Source: Chondrilla cf. caribensis
Taxonomy: Eukaryota > Porifera > Demospongiae > Chondrillida > Chondrillidae
Reading direction: 5' to 3'
Assembly (NCBI GenBank): GCA_964020155.1
Contig: OZ026552.1
Coordinates: 1,385,001 to 1,449,000 of the forward strand
DNA length: 64,000 nt
Part shown: in pieces, positions 54,201 to 64,000 of the stretch
Layout: each line of letters starts with the position of its first letter
Position numbering within the stretch: the stretch's first letter is position 1
Position numbers and translations under genes: made by a program
Notes under the pieces: generated by a model
Told to the model about the DNA's origin: nothing
Database searches by the model: none
Seen by the model: only the letters and a program-made list of their open reading frames with translations

Positions 54201-57200
54201 AGCGGCATCGTCTGATTAAAATCTATATCAAAATGTGACAATGGAGTTGACATATTCTTGAGTTGTTGATCAACCTTGTCCAGAGCTAAGGCAGCGAACC
54301 ACATGGCATCGTATGTGATTCTGGCATCAACAGCATAGTCCGGATGTCCTTCACCAATTGTTGCATTGCGTTTCTCTTCATACAGTTCGTGAAATGTATC
54401 TAATGTCTATATAGTACATGGTAGACAGTAATACTAATAACACAAATTAAACATGTACTATACTTGCACAGAGTACCCTGTCTCTGGTAGATGCATATGC
54501 CTGTGATCTGCTTACACCTTAAATTTCGGCATTCCACATTGTAATATTTGGTTTGTTTCTCTAAATATCCAGTTGCATTGTTATAGGCATATTATTTTTT
54601 ATTTATTTAGTCTACCAATTATGTCATCCATATTATATACTGAAAGCATGACTAACTGCTGTCCAAGAGATAATGAAAGACTCACCAAACCTCCTATAAA
54701 CTCGCTACTGTTCCCATTCTCATGCATTGGATAGTGGTGGATGACAATTATCCGGTTGGCTATCATCATCAATTCTTCATCTGTGCAGTTCTTTATTGGA
54801 TCGTACAAGGACCTGTTCTTGTAGTGGTGGGTGGTCCAGAAGTCCTCATAGAACCAACCATGTGTGATCCAGGCATACTCTGGAGTGGTCATTCCCAACT
54901 TCAATGCCTATATGCACATGCATACAACACACAATGTACACAACACATGTACAAGACGCAAATTAAACCTTGGGCAACAATAATTCAAATTTAAAACTTG
55001 TGGAGCTGCTACTGCCTGAACTCAAATTCTTGGGCATCTTTAGGTTTAGAAGAACCTTCACTGAAGATAGTACATTCAGTGAAGCTGTTGTGCTAACATT
55101 CTAACCTAATTTCCAATTCTTGCAATTGGCATTTTTGAAATTGCACAATGTAATCAATGTAAATTATATTACACATATTTATTGTTGTGATTACGTATAT
55201 AAATGCATATTATATTAATCTATTGGATGAGCCTGGCATACTGGAAGTCAGAAGGAAAATAATACAGTATAGGGAGTGGCTGCCTAAAAAGTATTATGCC
55301 ATAATTGTTACACTAAACATGCGTGGAATGAATATAATAGTATGTAATTGATCACACATATATAATCACACCCACGACTTTATTATGTGATCAAAAGTGC
55401 ACATATATTATACATACACAATCATTCTAGAATGCCACAGACTTAAATACACACACAAACTAACATACATACACACCCTGTCATTGCCCCCCCCCCCTCC
55501 CCCACACACATACCTGACATAATATTTCTGGGGCATATTGAGGATAAGTGTTGAGAAAGATTATACGACCACTTGATTCCTGCATAAGAATACAAATAGA
55601 GTACCACATAGTGAAGAGAAGGGACAACGAAGGATGAGCTCGAAAATGAATTAAACTCCAGAATTTACTTCCAGTGTGTGAATATAACAGGAATCAAGGG
55701 AAAAAGATCTCTACATAGAACTACGTCCACGTTTCTTTCATTATAACATACATAATACCCCTCTGCTTTAACATACACTGTCCAATAATAATATTAGTAT
55801 AATAATTGTACTAAATGGTATTACATCATCCTAGGGTTTGATAAACCAGACTCCACAATATATATGTGCATTAGCTACTCTAGTTAATGATGAATGCAAT
55901 CCTGACATGCATTCCATAATTATTATATCTTAGAAGAGAAATCTCCGATAATGAACAGTAATTGTGAGACAATATATGAAAACAATTAAAGTAATTTAAT
56001 ATTATTTTTGCCAACAGGAATTAGCTATTCTGTATCCTATGTCAATTTTCATTGCTACTCTTAATTACAACTCGTGCAGATTTATCCTGCCTTTGATAAA
56101 TTGGTTTTAATTACCTGGCATGACCATATTACTCACCCTCAACTCTTGAACTGCATTTTGTGGGCTGCGGTCAGTGGGAAAACTTGTGGTCTCCAAAATC
56201 TGGATGTTATTGTAACTTGCGTTTGCTTTCAGAGCATCTCTAGTCTAATCATAATGAAGCAAAATCATGGCCACAACACAAAATTGCATGAGGTGCATCT
56301 ATGTAGACTTCATAAGTCACTATCACGAATACTTTAATAGTGAAATATACATGTGTACACCTATCATGCACACTCATACTATAGAATCAGATACACATGT
56401 ACACACATTATAGACAAACACACAGTACATATAGAGACTCCATGAGTGCATATAATTTTGTGTATATGTTTACACTGCCAAATACATAATATTATACATA
56501 AGAATGCTTGTAGATACAAACATATCATTACATACAAACGCACTCAATTAGGCTCACTCACGAGTGTGAAGATTTCCTCTTCTTGAGTGATGATAGCAAA
56601 GTGTCTCCATCCATTATACCTCATGAGCTCCATGAAGCCACTCGCTATGCTATCATCAGGTGCAAGCGGACGCAAGAATGTTGGAAATGCTTCAGTATCA
56701 GATAATCTTGGTGAAGTGGAGACTGTGGAAATCTGATATAAACATTACGGAACCACTGTGCTGTATGTCAATTCTGTCATGTGACAATCAAATGTTCAGA
56801 ATACATTGGGTTTTTCATGGTATTGCTAAATCTGTACGAGGAATATAAAATAATTCACTGACTATTTGGTTTGATCAGTTCACTCAGTCTGCATAACTAT
56901 GCAGACTGAATCTCTTCAATTTTTGTTTTGGGGTGAGAAAGGGTTGGGTTATAATACAAGGCCAAAGGAGAAGAGTGCGTAAGTAAACTGTTGTTAAATG
57001 TCAAGGGTAAAATTGATTTTCTGAATAAAATTTTTGAAGACACATATTGTGAATGTTCGTTCATGATATCCACTTACATGTAAAAGACATCAGAAGGTCA
57101 ACTTTGACTATATTAATAATATTATTATATTACTATAATAAACTATACATCTTAATAATAATAAGCTAAATATTGTCTGGTTTGTTATATCCTATTTATT

Positions 57201-59097
57201 GTACCTATGTACAATCTGCTCATAAATAATATGGCTACTAATTACCTAGTACAAAGTCTTGAAGGGTAGGCCATAAACGTCAATTTTTATACATTACTAT
57301 AAAATTTGTGATCCTACCCTGTTTACTGTACTGAGTGAGGAGTATCAATAATACACATACATAAGGACACTAAATGTACATTATACTACATACGTACATA
57401 TAGTTCAGTCAAATATGTAACAATAAAGAGTATTATGGCTGCTGTAATGTATTTAATGACTTCCGTTTTAGGCATTCATAGTGTCTTTCCAAAAAATGCT
57501 ATCAATTTGAAATATAACAGAAGTAGTGACAGTCAACAGCAGATAGAGTGACATCGTAAATAGAAGCTATGCAATAAATTGTACCATCTCATATAGGAGT
57601 ACGTTATTAATGGAAATCACTGATCCACCTCGTATATAGAAATTGTGTCTGAGTATATGCAGGGTATATCAATACAAACATCAAATTGCCCTTACAAAAC
57701 ACTAAAACTTGATAAGGATGCACAGATCTTTATATTATTATAATATAAAGCTGACACACAGTTAAGTATCAGTAGAATACACTAAGATGATTCATTATAA
57801 AAATATTTAATTTTTTTCCTAATCACCTGCACCAAATTCCAAGAGGGGGCCAAGCTTGCAATGGGTTCAGAGGCCACCGAACAGTCCGCTCCCATAATGA
57901 ACAATTCTGTATCTCTACCAGGTCCAGTTACATGGTCAATGAAACCTCTCACGGCAAACGTTCCTCCACACTGCAATGAGAATCAGAGGCGTATCAAACT
58001 TGATGTATTATCAACTAGATAATAAAAGTGAAAGAATGTCGTATTATAGTATAATAATATTTGAATTCAAAAGGCCGCCATTCCACAAATGATACTGTAT
58101 TATTAAACAACTGCTTCATTTTAGAAAGGGTTGTTTGATTATGAATGGGTGACATCTTAATCACCGATAAACATAATAGAAATCTCTTTTATAGCTATAT
58201 TTTATTCCACCGAATGTTTCAGCAGCTGATTGCTACCTTATACTACTGATAAGAGTAGCCGTCAGCTGCCAAAACATGTGGTGTAATGAAATTTTCTACT
58301 GCTAGAGGTTTTCATTGAACTTAATATCCATCTTGCCATTTCTTATAGGCTGAGTGAAAGTACACTGCCCCATGCATGGGCCCATACACAATGAATGAAT
58401 TAGGTGTTAGGGAATCAATTAAAATTGCACAATATTTATGAACAACTGATCATGAGACTTCCTAGCTTTTGAGTTTCAGAGTATTTTGTCTACTATAGAC
58501 AAATGTACTTCAACTTGTTCAGTGCGAAGGAGCTTTGAATAGTCTTGAACATTCATAGCACTTTACTCAAGCTGCAGTTGATACATGTTCATTCATGTCA
58601 GCATGAAGTTACCCCTCTCAACCTTTAAGTTACAGAACGGAACCAGCACCCCACGAATTAGAATTAAGAAATGTAAATGCTAAGCAGTGCAAACATAATA
58701 TATGTATTATTACATCATGTGCCAAATATGTAATAGCCGATATTGTTATAATAGTGCCAATCTACAAACTATACTGATACTTCACGATTTTATTATAATA
58801 TAATTATATAATTATATGGAGTTCCCAAAATATTCCCATTACCTTTGCATCCACTATGTCCTTGTACTGAAGGTGGTAGTCTGGTAAGATGGTGGAGTTC
58901 TCGTTTATGATATCCAGAGCAACATCAATTCCAGGGATGAAACCGGACAGGTCAAATTCACCTGTCATGGATGCTTGTAGCTGGAACGTGATATTCTTCT
59001 GTTTCTGGCCGCCTGAATGAGATGTCAACAACATCAAAAGTAGAAGATTCTGAAAATGTTTTGAAAGAAAACTCAGAAAAGGCCTCAGTATATTCAT
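47877..59097 (-). CDS. GABA-B-like class C G-protein-coupled receptor, gene B (15 exons, 832 aa)
   Basis: Exons 5' to 3' on the minus strand: 59097-58843, 57970-57827, 56732-56562, 56244-56137, 55579-55514, 54907-54686, 54406-54098, 53493-53418, 53092-53009, 52555-52423, 51797-51542, 50909-50781, 50319-50002, 49533-49369, 47939-47877. Each matches gene A in phase; lengths differ only by one codon in exons 1, 6 and 14. The signal peptide (NLLLLMLLTS), flytrap motifs (FIMGADCSVASEPIASLAPS, TSPRLSDTEAFPTFLRP, SLYDPIKNCTDEEL) and seven helices are all intact. The tail ends IEFEEAEL rather than IEFEEANV. Ligand-domain exons are more diverged from gene A than the nearly unchanged TM exons (11-13), which suggests altered ligand preference on a conserved signalling core. 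It is a tandem paralogue in the same orientation; heterodimerisation with A is possible by analogy with GABA-B but unproven. Confidence 0.9.
48580..48713. repeat. 134-bp near-perfect palindrome
   Basis: The left arm starts TACCCCGCTTTTGGTCGGTA and the right arm ends TACCGACCAAAAGCGGGGTA. The arms meet at TTAACCGAGGGCGCAGCCC, and the only visible mismatch is an extra CCG in the right arm. It would form a cruciform or a long RNA hairpin. Confidence 0.9.
48850..49055 (+). repeat. 48-bp minisatellite, open in several frames
   Basis: Units centre on TATTTACCGAACGAACGAGG and CCGAACCAACGAG. Because 48 is a multiple of three and the unit has no stops, two plus-strand and two minus-strand frames stay open. 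The frame that is protein-coding, if any, cannot be told. Confidence 0.8.
50520..50620. repeat. Short TG-rich microsatellite in receptor B intron 12
   Basis: Interrupted (TG)n with CATG and CACGTGCGC words; the paralogous place in gene A (34485-34515) has only a short TG run. Confidence 0.85.
50985..51470. repeat. Degenerate (TG)n with CG-containing interruptions in receptor B intron 11
   Basis: A compound tract of TGTG, TGCG, TTTG and CATG words ends in (GCGT)n. It is the paralogue of the perfect 480-bp tract in gene A. Confidence 0.9.
54990..55235. mobile_element. Decayed relative of the hAT-like MITE, internal part only
   Basis: The order of short words (TTTAGGTTTAGAAGAACCTT, CACTGAAG, GTGAAGCTGTTGTGCTAACA, TTTATTGTTGTGATTACGTA) aligns with 31605-31760 inside the MITE of unit 3. 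The termini have been lost, so it is an old copy in receptor B intron 5. Confidence 0.5.
55486..55510. repeat. Poly-C rich stretch just after the exon 5 donor of gene B (minus strand)
   Basis: CCCCCCCCCCTCCCCCACAC lies just beyond the donor on the gene strand, where the sister intron in gene A has a (TG)n tract. This G-rich RNA could act as an intronic splicing enhancer or block; that is inference. Confidence 0.7.
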
Positions 59098-60981
59098 AAT
59101 TAGTGACCGTCGACGTCTTTGTGTTACATTCACAAGTCTGTCAGACTACATACAATACACGCTATGGTATAGCTATATATTCAGACCACGGAAGTGTCTA
59201 ATAGTATTAAGTACTACAGTACAAGTACTCATTGTCACCCTACACACATAATGAGCACACAGAGCATATATTAATATACTGTCACCTCTTCAGTTTACTA
59301 TCACTTTATCTGTTTATACTAGTACTGTCACACTATCTGCTGTTTACTGTCACTAGTTCTTTCAGGTCCTTTTCACTTGGTTTGTTTAGATATGATAGCA
59401 AATGGTTTTGAAAATACACTGTTGATGACAACCTTGAAGTCATTAAATACATTACTACAGCCATTATGCATTTTAGTGTTACACATTTGATTGATCTGTA
59501 TGCAAGTAGTAAAATGCTTGTGTATGCATTCAGTGTTCTTATGTGTGTGCATGATGCTCCTCATCCACTACAGTACAGGACGGGATCACATAATACAATA
59601 TTAGCTCGATCGTTCCATTCTTGTGCACTATGTAATACCATGGTAGGATGCATAATATAATATAAAGAGACAAGTCTGTGTTTGTTGATTATTCAGTCAA
59701 CTTTTAAATTCAATTTGGCATGTACAGAGTACAGCGCTAAATACATTGAGGTCTATTATTGATTAATTTTTATTACTTATTAAACAACACTATTAACCTT
59801 CACTACTCCACCAGTTGGAGAATGAGGCTGGCAACTTTTAATCTGATCTACATAATATTCTCCACTTGACGTGAAGATGGAAATTTCATGGGCATCAGCT
59901 GATGGTACAACAGTATGGCCATGCTCATGCAGTAGTAACTATTCCATGTGGACACATCTTCACACCTAACCCTTGAATAAACTGACCATGTCCAATTAGA
60001 AAGCACAAACAGACTTGCTATTACAAACATACACTGAAACATCAGGACTAATACTGTGGGCAGTCGGCTTTTAAAGTTGGTTTGGCCTCTTCATCCCCTG
60101 TATACACATATCCTTTAAACTTGTCAGAAATAAACAAAAAATATTGTATAATGCAAAGTATTTATAATTATAATTTGTGTGTTTTGGTCATAATTGTACT
60201 TCTGAATCATTATAATTAGACTAGAGATGCTCTGAAAGCAAACGCAAGTTACAATAACATCCAGATTTTGGAGACCACAAGTTTTCCCACTGACCACAAC
60301 CCACAAAATGCAGTTCAAGAGTTGAGGGTGAGTAATATAAACTTAAGTGCAGCACTACCAAGTAAACTGATTTAAACATATTGATGTACACAAGTTGCAA
60401 CTAGAAGTAACAATGACAATGAACATAGGATACAGAACAGCTGATTCCTGCATTTTCATGAATATTAATATTACTACGTACTGCAGTTTTTTTTAATTAA
60501 CTGTCTCTCAATTACTGGTATTCATCAGAGGATATTTGTCTAAATATATAATAATTATGGAATGCATGCAAGGATAGTTATCATCTGTTAACCAGAGTAG
60601 ATAATGTACATTAAATTTTGGTGTGGTTTGGGATGTCAAACCCTAGGCTGTTCTTGCACCATTTCAATTATTATAATAATGTTCAATAAAGTAGCAGAGG
60701 AACATGCAGTTTCCTGGGGAATATAATCTACATTTAAGTATGTTACATTGAAAGTAATGTTAAATTGTAGTTGTATGTATACGTAGAAGTCTCCTTTCCA
60801 AACTTGACTCCTGTTACATGCACACATTGGAAGTTAATTTCAGATCATAATTTATTCTTATTTTCCAATGTTCCTCCACTTCACTATGTGGTACTCTGTT
60901 TGTATACACATGTAGAAATCAAGTGGTCATATAATCTTTCTCAACATGTATCCCGAATATTCACTGGAAATTTTATGTCAG

Positions 60982-61613
<632 letters not shown>

Positions 61614-61880
61614 AATCTGTATCCGTTGCATTCTTACATGATTGTGTATGCATCTATGTGTGCTTTCGATAGCATATGTATCATTTCATTTTATTGGATT
61701 ATAAAAATGGGACTACTTAATATTACCCAATGCAGTCTATTTATAGGGTTGCCATGATAAAATTAAAAGCTAACATAACACACCTAAAAAAACAAAAGAC
61801 AACCTAGTCAGCATATTAAAAATGAGGAAAATGACCATGTAGACAATTGGTACAAGATAACAAATTTACCCAAAATTAGT

Positions 61881-62054
61881 ATGAATCTTGTTTTAATGGA
61901 AACACTCGATGGAGGATGCCCTGGTTGCATATACATGAATGCTGGCAATAGGCTTCATGAGTGCACAAAGATAGGGTGTGGCACTCTTATCTGTGATGGA
62001 TTGCAGTATACACCTAAGGAAAATATTTCTAACTTAGTTATAGTTATAATATAA
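61881..62054 (+). other. Cysteine-rich open frame of unknown origin
   Basis: The frame from 61881 reads MNLVLMETLDGGCPGCIYMN, then AGNRLHECTKIGCGTLICDG and LQYTP, to a stop at 62052-62054. It stays open for about 35 codons upstream of the ATG. The spacing C-x2-C, C-x4-C and C suggests a small zinc-binding unit, but I do not recognise the family. It lies inside the inverted receptor fragment yet has no counterpart in gene B, so it is an insertion, possibly a captured exon or part of a mobile element. Confidence 0.35.
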
Positions 62055-62424
62055 AGCGATCTATATGGTATAAAGGCCTATAGGATTCAATATGTTGTAG
62101 ATGTGATGATTTCATTTAAGATTGTCATCAACAGTTACGCTCAGTTACACCCAGCATAATATAGTTGCTTGCGTGATCATGTGTGTGTGTGATCAACTAC
62201 ATTCTATTTATTAATTCCATGTTTAGTGTTACAGTAACAATAATTGTGGTATAATATATTTGCCCTCTTCGAGGTTCAATTTGTATTATATACAGCATTA
62301 GTTCATGAGACATGTGAAACATGTTGTATGGATGTGCTTACTGTTTGTAGGCATTGGCCTTGGGAATGACCACCCCAGAGTATGCCTGGATCACACATGG
62401 CTGGTTCTATGAGGACTTGGTGGT

Positions 62425-62560
62425 TGATGTACAGTGGATATGTGTGCGAACCAATAAAGACCACCCAAGGGACACACTGTAGTAGTTGATGTACATTGGA
62501 ACCTGCATATAAAGACCACCCAAGGGACACACTTAGTAGTTGATGTACAGTGGATTAATT
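62425..62560. repeat. Tandem repeat of about 65 bp interrupting the receptor fragment
   Basis: Two to three units contain GTTGATGTACAGTGGAT and AAAGACCACCCAAGGGACAC. The words ACATTGGAACC and ACAGTGGAT relate it to the CAGTGGAACCT MITE family. It starts exactly where the exon 6 copy loses homology. Confidence 0.75.
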
Positions 62561-62630
62561 GATTTAGTTTCACAGTTGAGTGTGACACATTCGCTGTACA
62601 ATGATTTGTTTACATTTTCTTAATTTTAGG

Positions 62631-62891
62631 ATGAAGAAAGTGATAGTAGAGTTGCAGATTTTGGACATTTACTGTGTTGAGGAAGGTGAATGTGAAGGAG
62701 TCACATATATGTATACAAATTGCTTACAGAGAGCACATCTGTGTATGCACATACATATGTACGTACATACACCTGTATGCACACACACACACACCACCAT
62801 ACATGTACACGCACACACACACACGCACGCACACGCACACACACACACACCACCATACATGTACACGCACACACACACACGCACGCACACG

Positions 62892-62922
<31 letters not shown>

Positions 62923-62956
62923 CACCACCACCACTACCATACATACACAAACACAT

Positions 62957-63012
<56 letters not shown>

Positions 63013-63421
63013 ACACACACACCACCACCACCACCACTACCATACATACACACAGACATGCACATACACCGTGTATCCTGTTATTCGCCATTTTATGATA
63101 ATTTTCCACGATTCTTTCTCCTACGTAGATGACATTGATAGCCTCTCGCCCTTAACAATGAACACGTTGGCTGACTTCATTGAAGAAATAATACCAAAGT
63201 GGGACCTAGTGGGACACAGTCTATCTGTGGGTACTTCTGTAATCCAGTCCCTAAGGGATCAGCCTTTTAGCCCCCAGTCAAAGTGCACTCAAGTCCTCGA
63301 GAAATGGTTGGAAGAGGATCCCGAGGTCTCCTGGATAAAGTTGTTTGACGTGTTGAAGAGACAGAGGCTGAATTCTCTCATGTCAAGGATGTTCCTGAGG
63401 TTGAAGCCTAAACCATATTAA
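62631..63421 (+). CDS. Small death-domain protein (two exons)
   Basis: Exon 1 (62631-62685) reads [18 protein letters not shown] and splices in phase 1 (GGAAG|GTGAAT) to exon 2 (63129-63421), giving about 115 residues. Exon 2 encodes a single death-fold domain: [31 protein letters not shown], then [20 protein letters not shown] and [18 protein letters not shown]. The Trp in helix 2, the VLEKWLEE helix and the W-x-K-LFDVLK helix are characteristic. Such domains mediate homotypic adaptor interactions in innate immune or apoptotic signalling and are abundant in sponges. AATAAA is at 63479-63484. Exon 1 could instead be an internal exon, since TTTTAG lies directly before it, with more coding upstream that I cannot identify. 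Confidence 0.62.
62770..63060. repeat. (CA)n with CCACCA blocks in the death-domain gene intron
   Basis: Repeated modules of CACCACCATACATGTACACG and (CA)n form a higher-order array that fills the single intron. The long frames across it are repeat artefacts. Confidence 0.9.
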
Positions 63422-63478
63422 GAGGCCACCTCCATCATATATAGCAATATCATCTGATGATGTACAAAACAGTGCAGC

Positions 63479-63484
63479 AATAAA
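63479..63484 (+). terminator. Polyadenylation signal of the death-domain gene
   Basis: AATAAA in GCAGCAATAAACAACTG lies 57 bases after the stop codon. Confidence 0.55.
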
Positions 63485-63518
63485 CAACTGTTTTTTGATA
63501 CAGTATATGCACACATTA

Positions 63519-64000
63519 CAGGGGTGTAGGAAGCAATTTGAAAGTGGGGAGGCCAGGCTCTCAAGGGGCCAGTTGCACTACATGCATGCCAGTCACTCGA
63601 CTGTGACCATTACAGTATAATTTTCAAACTGCCTCACAAATAAGAATTAAGATAGCTACACTTAAAAAACACTAGATCAAAATTGTTTCAGTGACACTCA
63701 ATTGTGTGGAAGTTGTTACAACAGAAGAACTTGGCATATATCTGGTAGAGGCTGGAATTGCTGTAGATGTGGGCGTGGAAGCCTTTGAACGTGCGGTAAA
63801 ATACTCAAACAATGACGAGGAAGCCATTTTCCTTCGAATTGCGCATGGCACGGCTGTTCGATTCGGGAAACTTAGTTTTTCCGCCCCACGGCGCCTGTTG
63901 GGGGGCGTTTAGCTAGCTGGACAAATTCGTATTGTCGTCCATACTTGTTCGGTTAGTTACGATGAACTGTTCTACAGTTCATGGAGTTTTCAACCAGTCG
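63519..64000. other. Transposon-like termini and an orphan open frame at the window edge
   Basis: CAGGGGTGTAGGAAGCAATT at 63519 looks like a DNA-transposon end. An open frame follows at 63691-63912 (starts LNCVEVVTTEELGIYLVEAG, alternative start) that I do not recognise. At about 63849, CACGGCTGTTCGATTCGGG and AAACTTAGTT resembles the inverted-repeat terminus of the 19209-20922 element. The region is cut by the end of the window. Confidence 0.4.

Noticed and set aside
54722..54994. Plus-strand frame opposite receptor B exon 6
   Set aside because: It is the antisense shadow of the SLYDPIKNCTDEEL exon.

Overview
The window is nuclear DNA from an early-branching animal, most likely a demosponge. 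The evidence is multi-exon genes with GT-AG introns, a spongin-type short-chain collagen, GABA-B-like class C receptors in tandem, a small death-domain gene, and AT-rich introns full of (TG/CA)n tracts, minisatellites and small inverted-repeat elements. There is no prokaryotic operon structure, and I saw no tRNA, rRNA or CRISPR array. All exon models were built by hand from reading frame, splice sites and intron phase.

Region 1 (1-8884, +) is the 3' part of a DOP1/Dopey gene. Ten exons join with consistent phase and end at a stop at 8882-8884. A two-exon short-chain collagen gene lies antisense inside one of its introns (3887-2269).

Region 2 (about 8040-32600) is a segmental duplication. The unit is the last two DOP1 exons, an eight-exon coiled-coil gene (possible TSNAXIP1_N-like domain) and an intronless Golgi-type sulfotransferase. 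Unit 1 ends and unit 2 begins inside a (TG)n tract near 18140. A third, partial unit (about 30000-32600) keeps only the end of the coiled-coil gene, which is broken. Two insertions mark single copies: a 1714-bp element with about 510-bp terminal inverted repeats and a TA duplication in unit 2, and a 496-bp hAT-like MITE with a perfect 8-bp target duplication in unit 3.

Region 3 (32743-59097, -) holds two complete tandem GABA-B-like receptor genes of 15 exons each (831 and 832 codons before the stop). They carry a Venus-flytrap ligand domain, seven transmembrane helices and a short cytoplasmic tail. Gene B has an inserted block with a 134-bp near-perfect palindrome and a 48-bp coding-like minisatellite.

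Region 4 (about 59280-64000) has an inverted partial copy of gene B exons 4-6 on the + strand, a cysteine-rich open frame of unknown origin, a two-exon death-domain gene, and a terminal stretch with transposon-like ends.

Functionally these are a trafficking scaffold (DOP1), an extracellular matrix protein, Golgi sulfation enzymes, metabotropic receptors and a death-fold adaptor. Nothing shows that they act together. The shared theme is local duplication, much of it with breakpoints at microsatellites.
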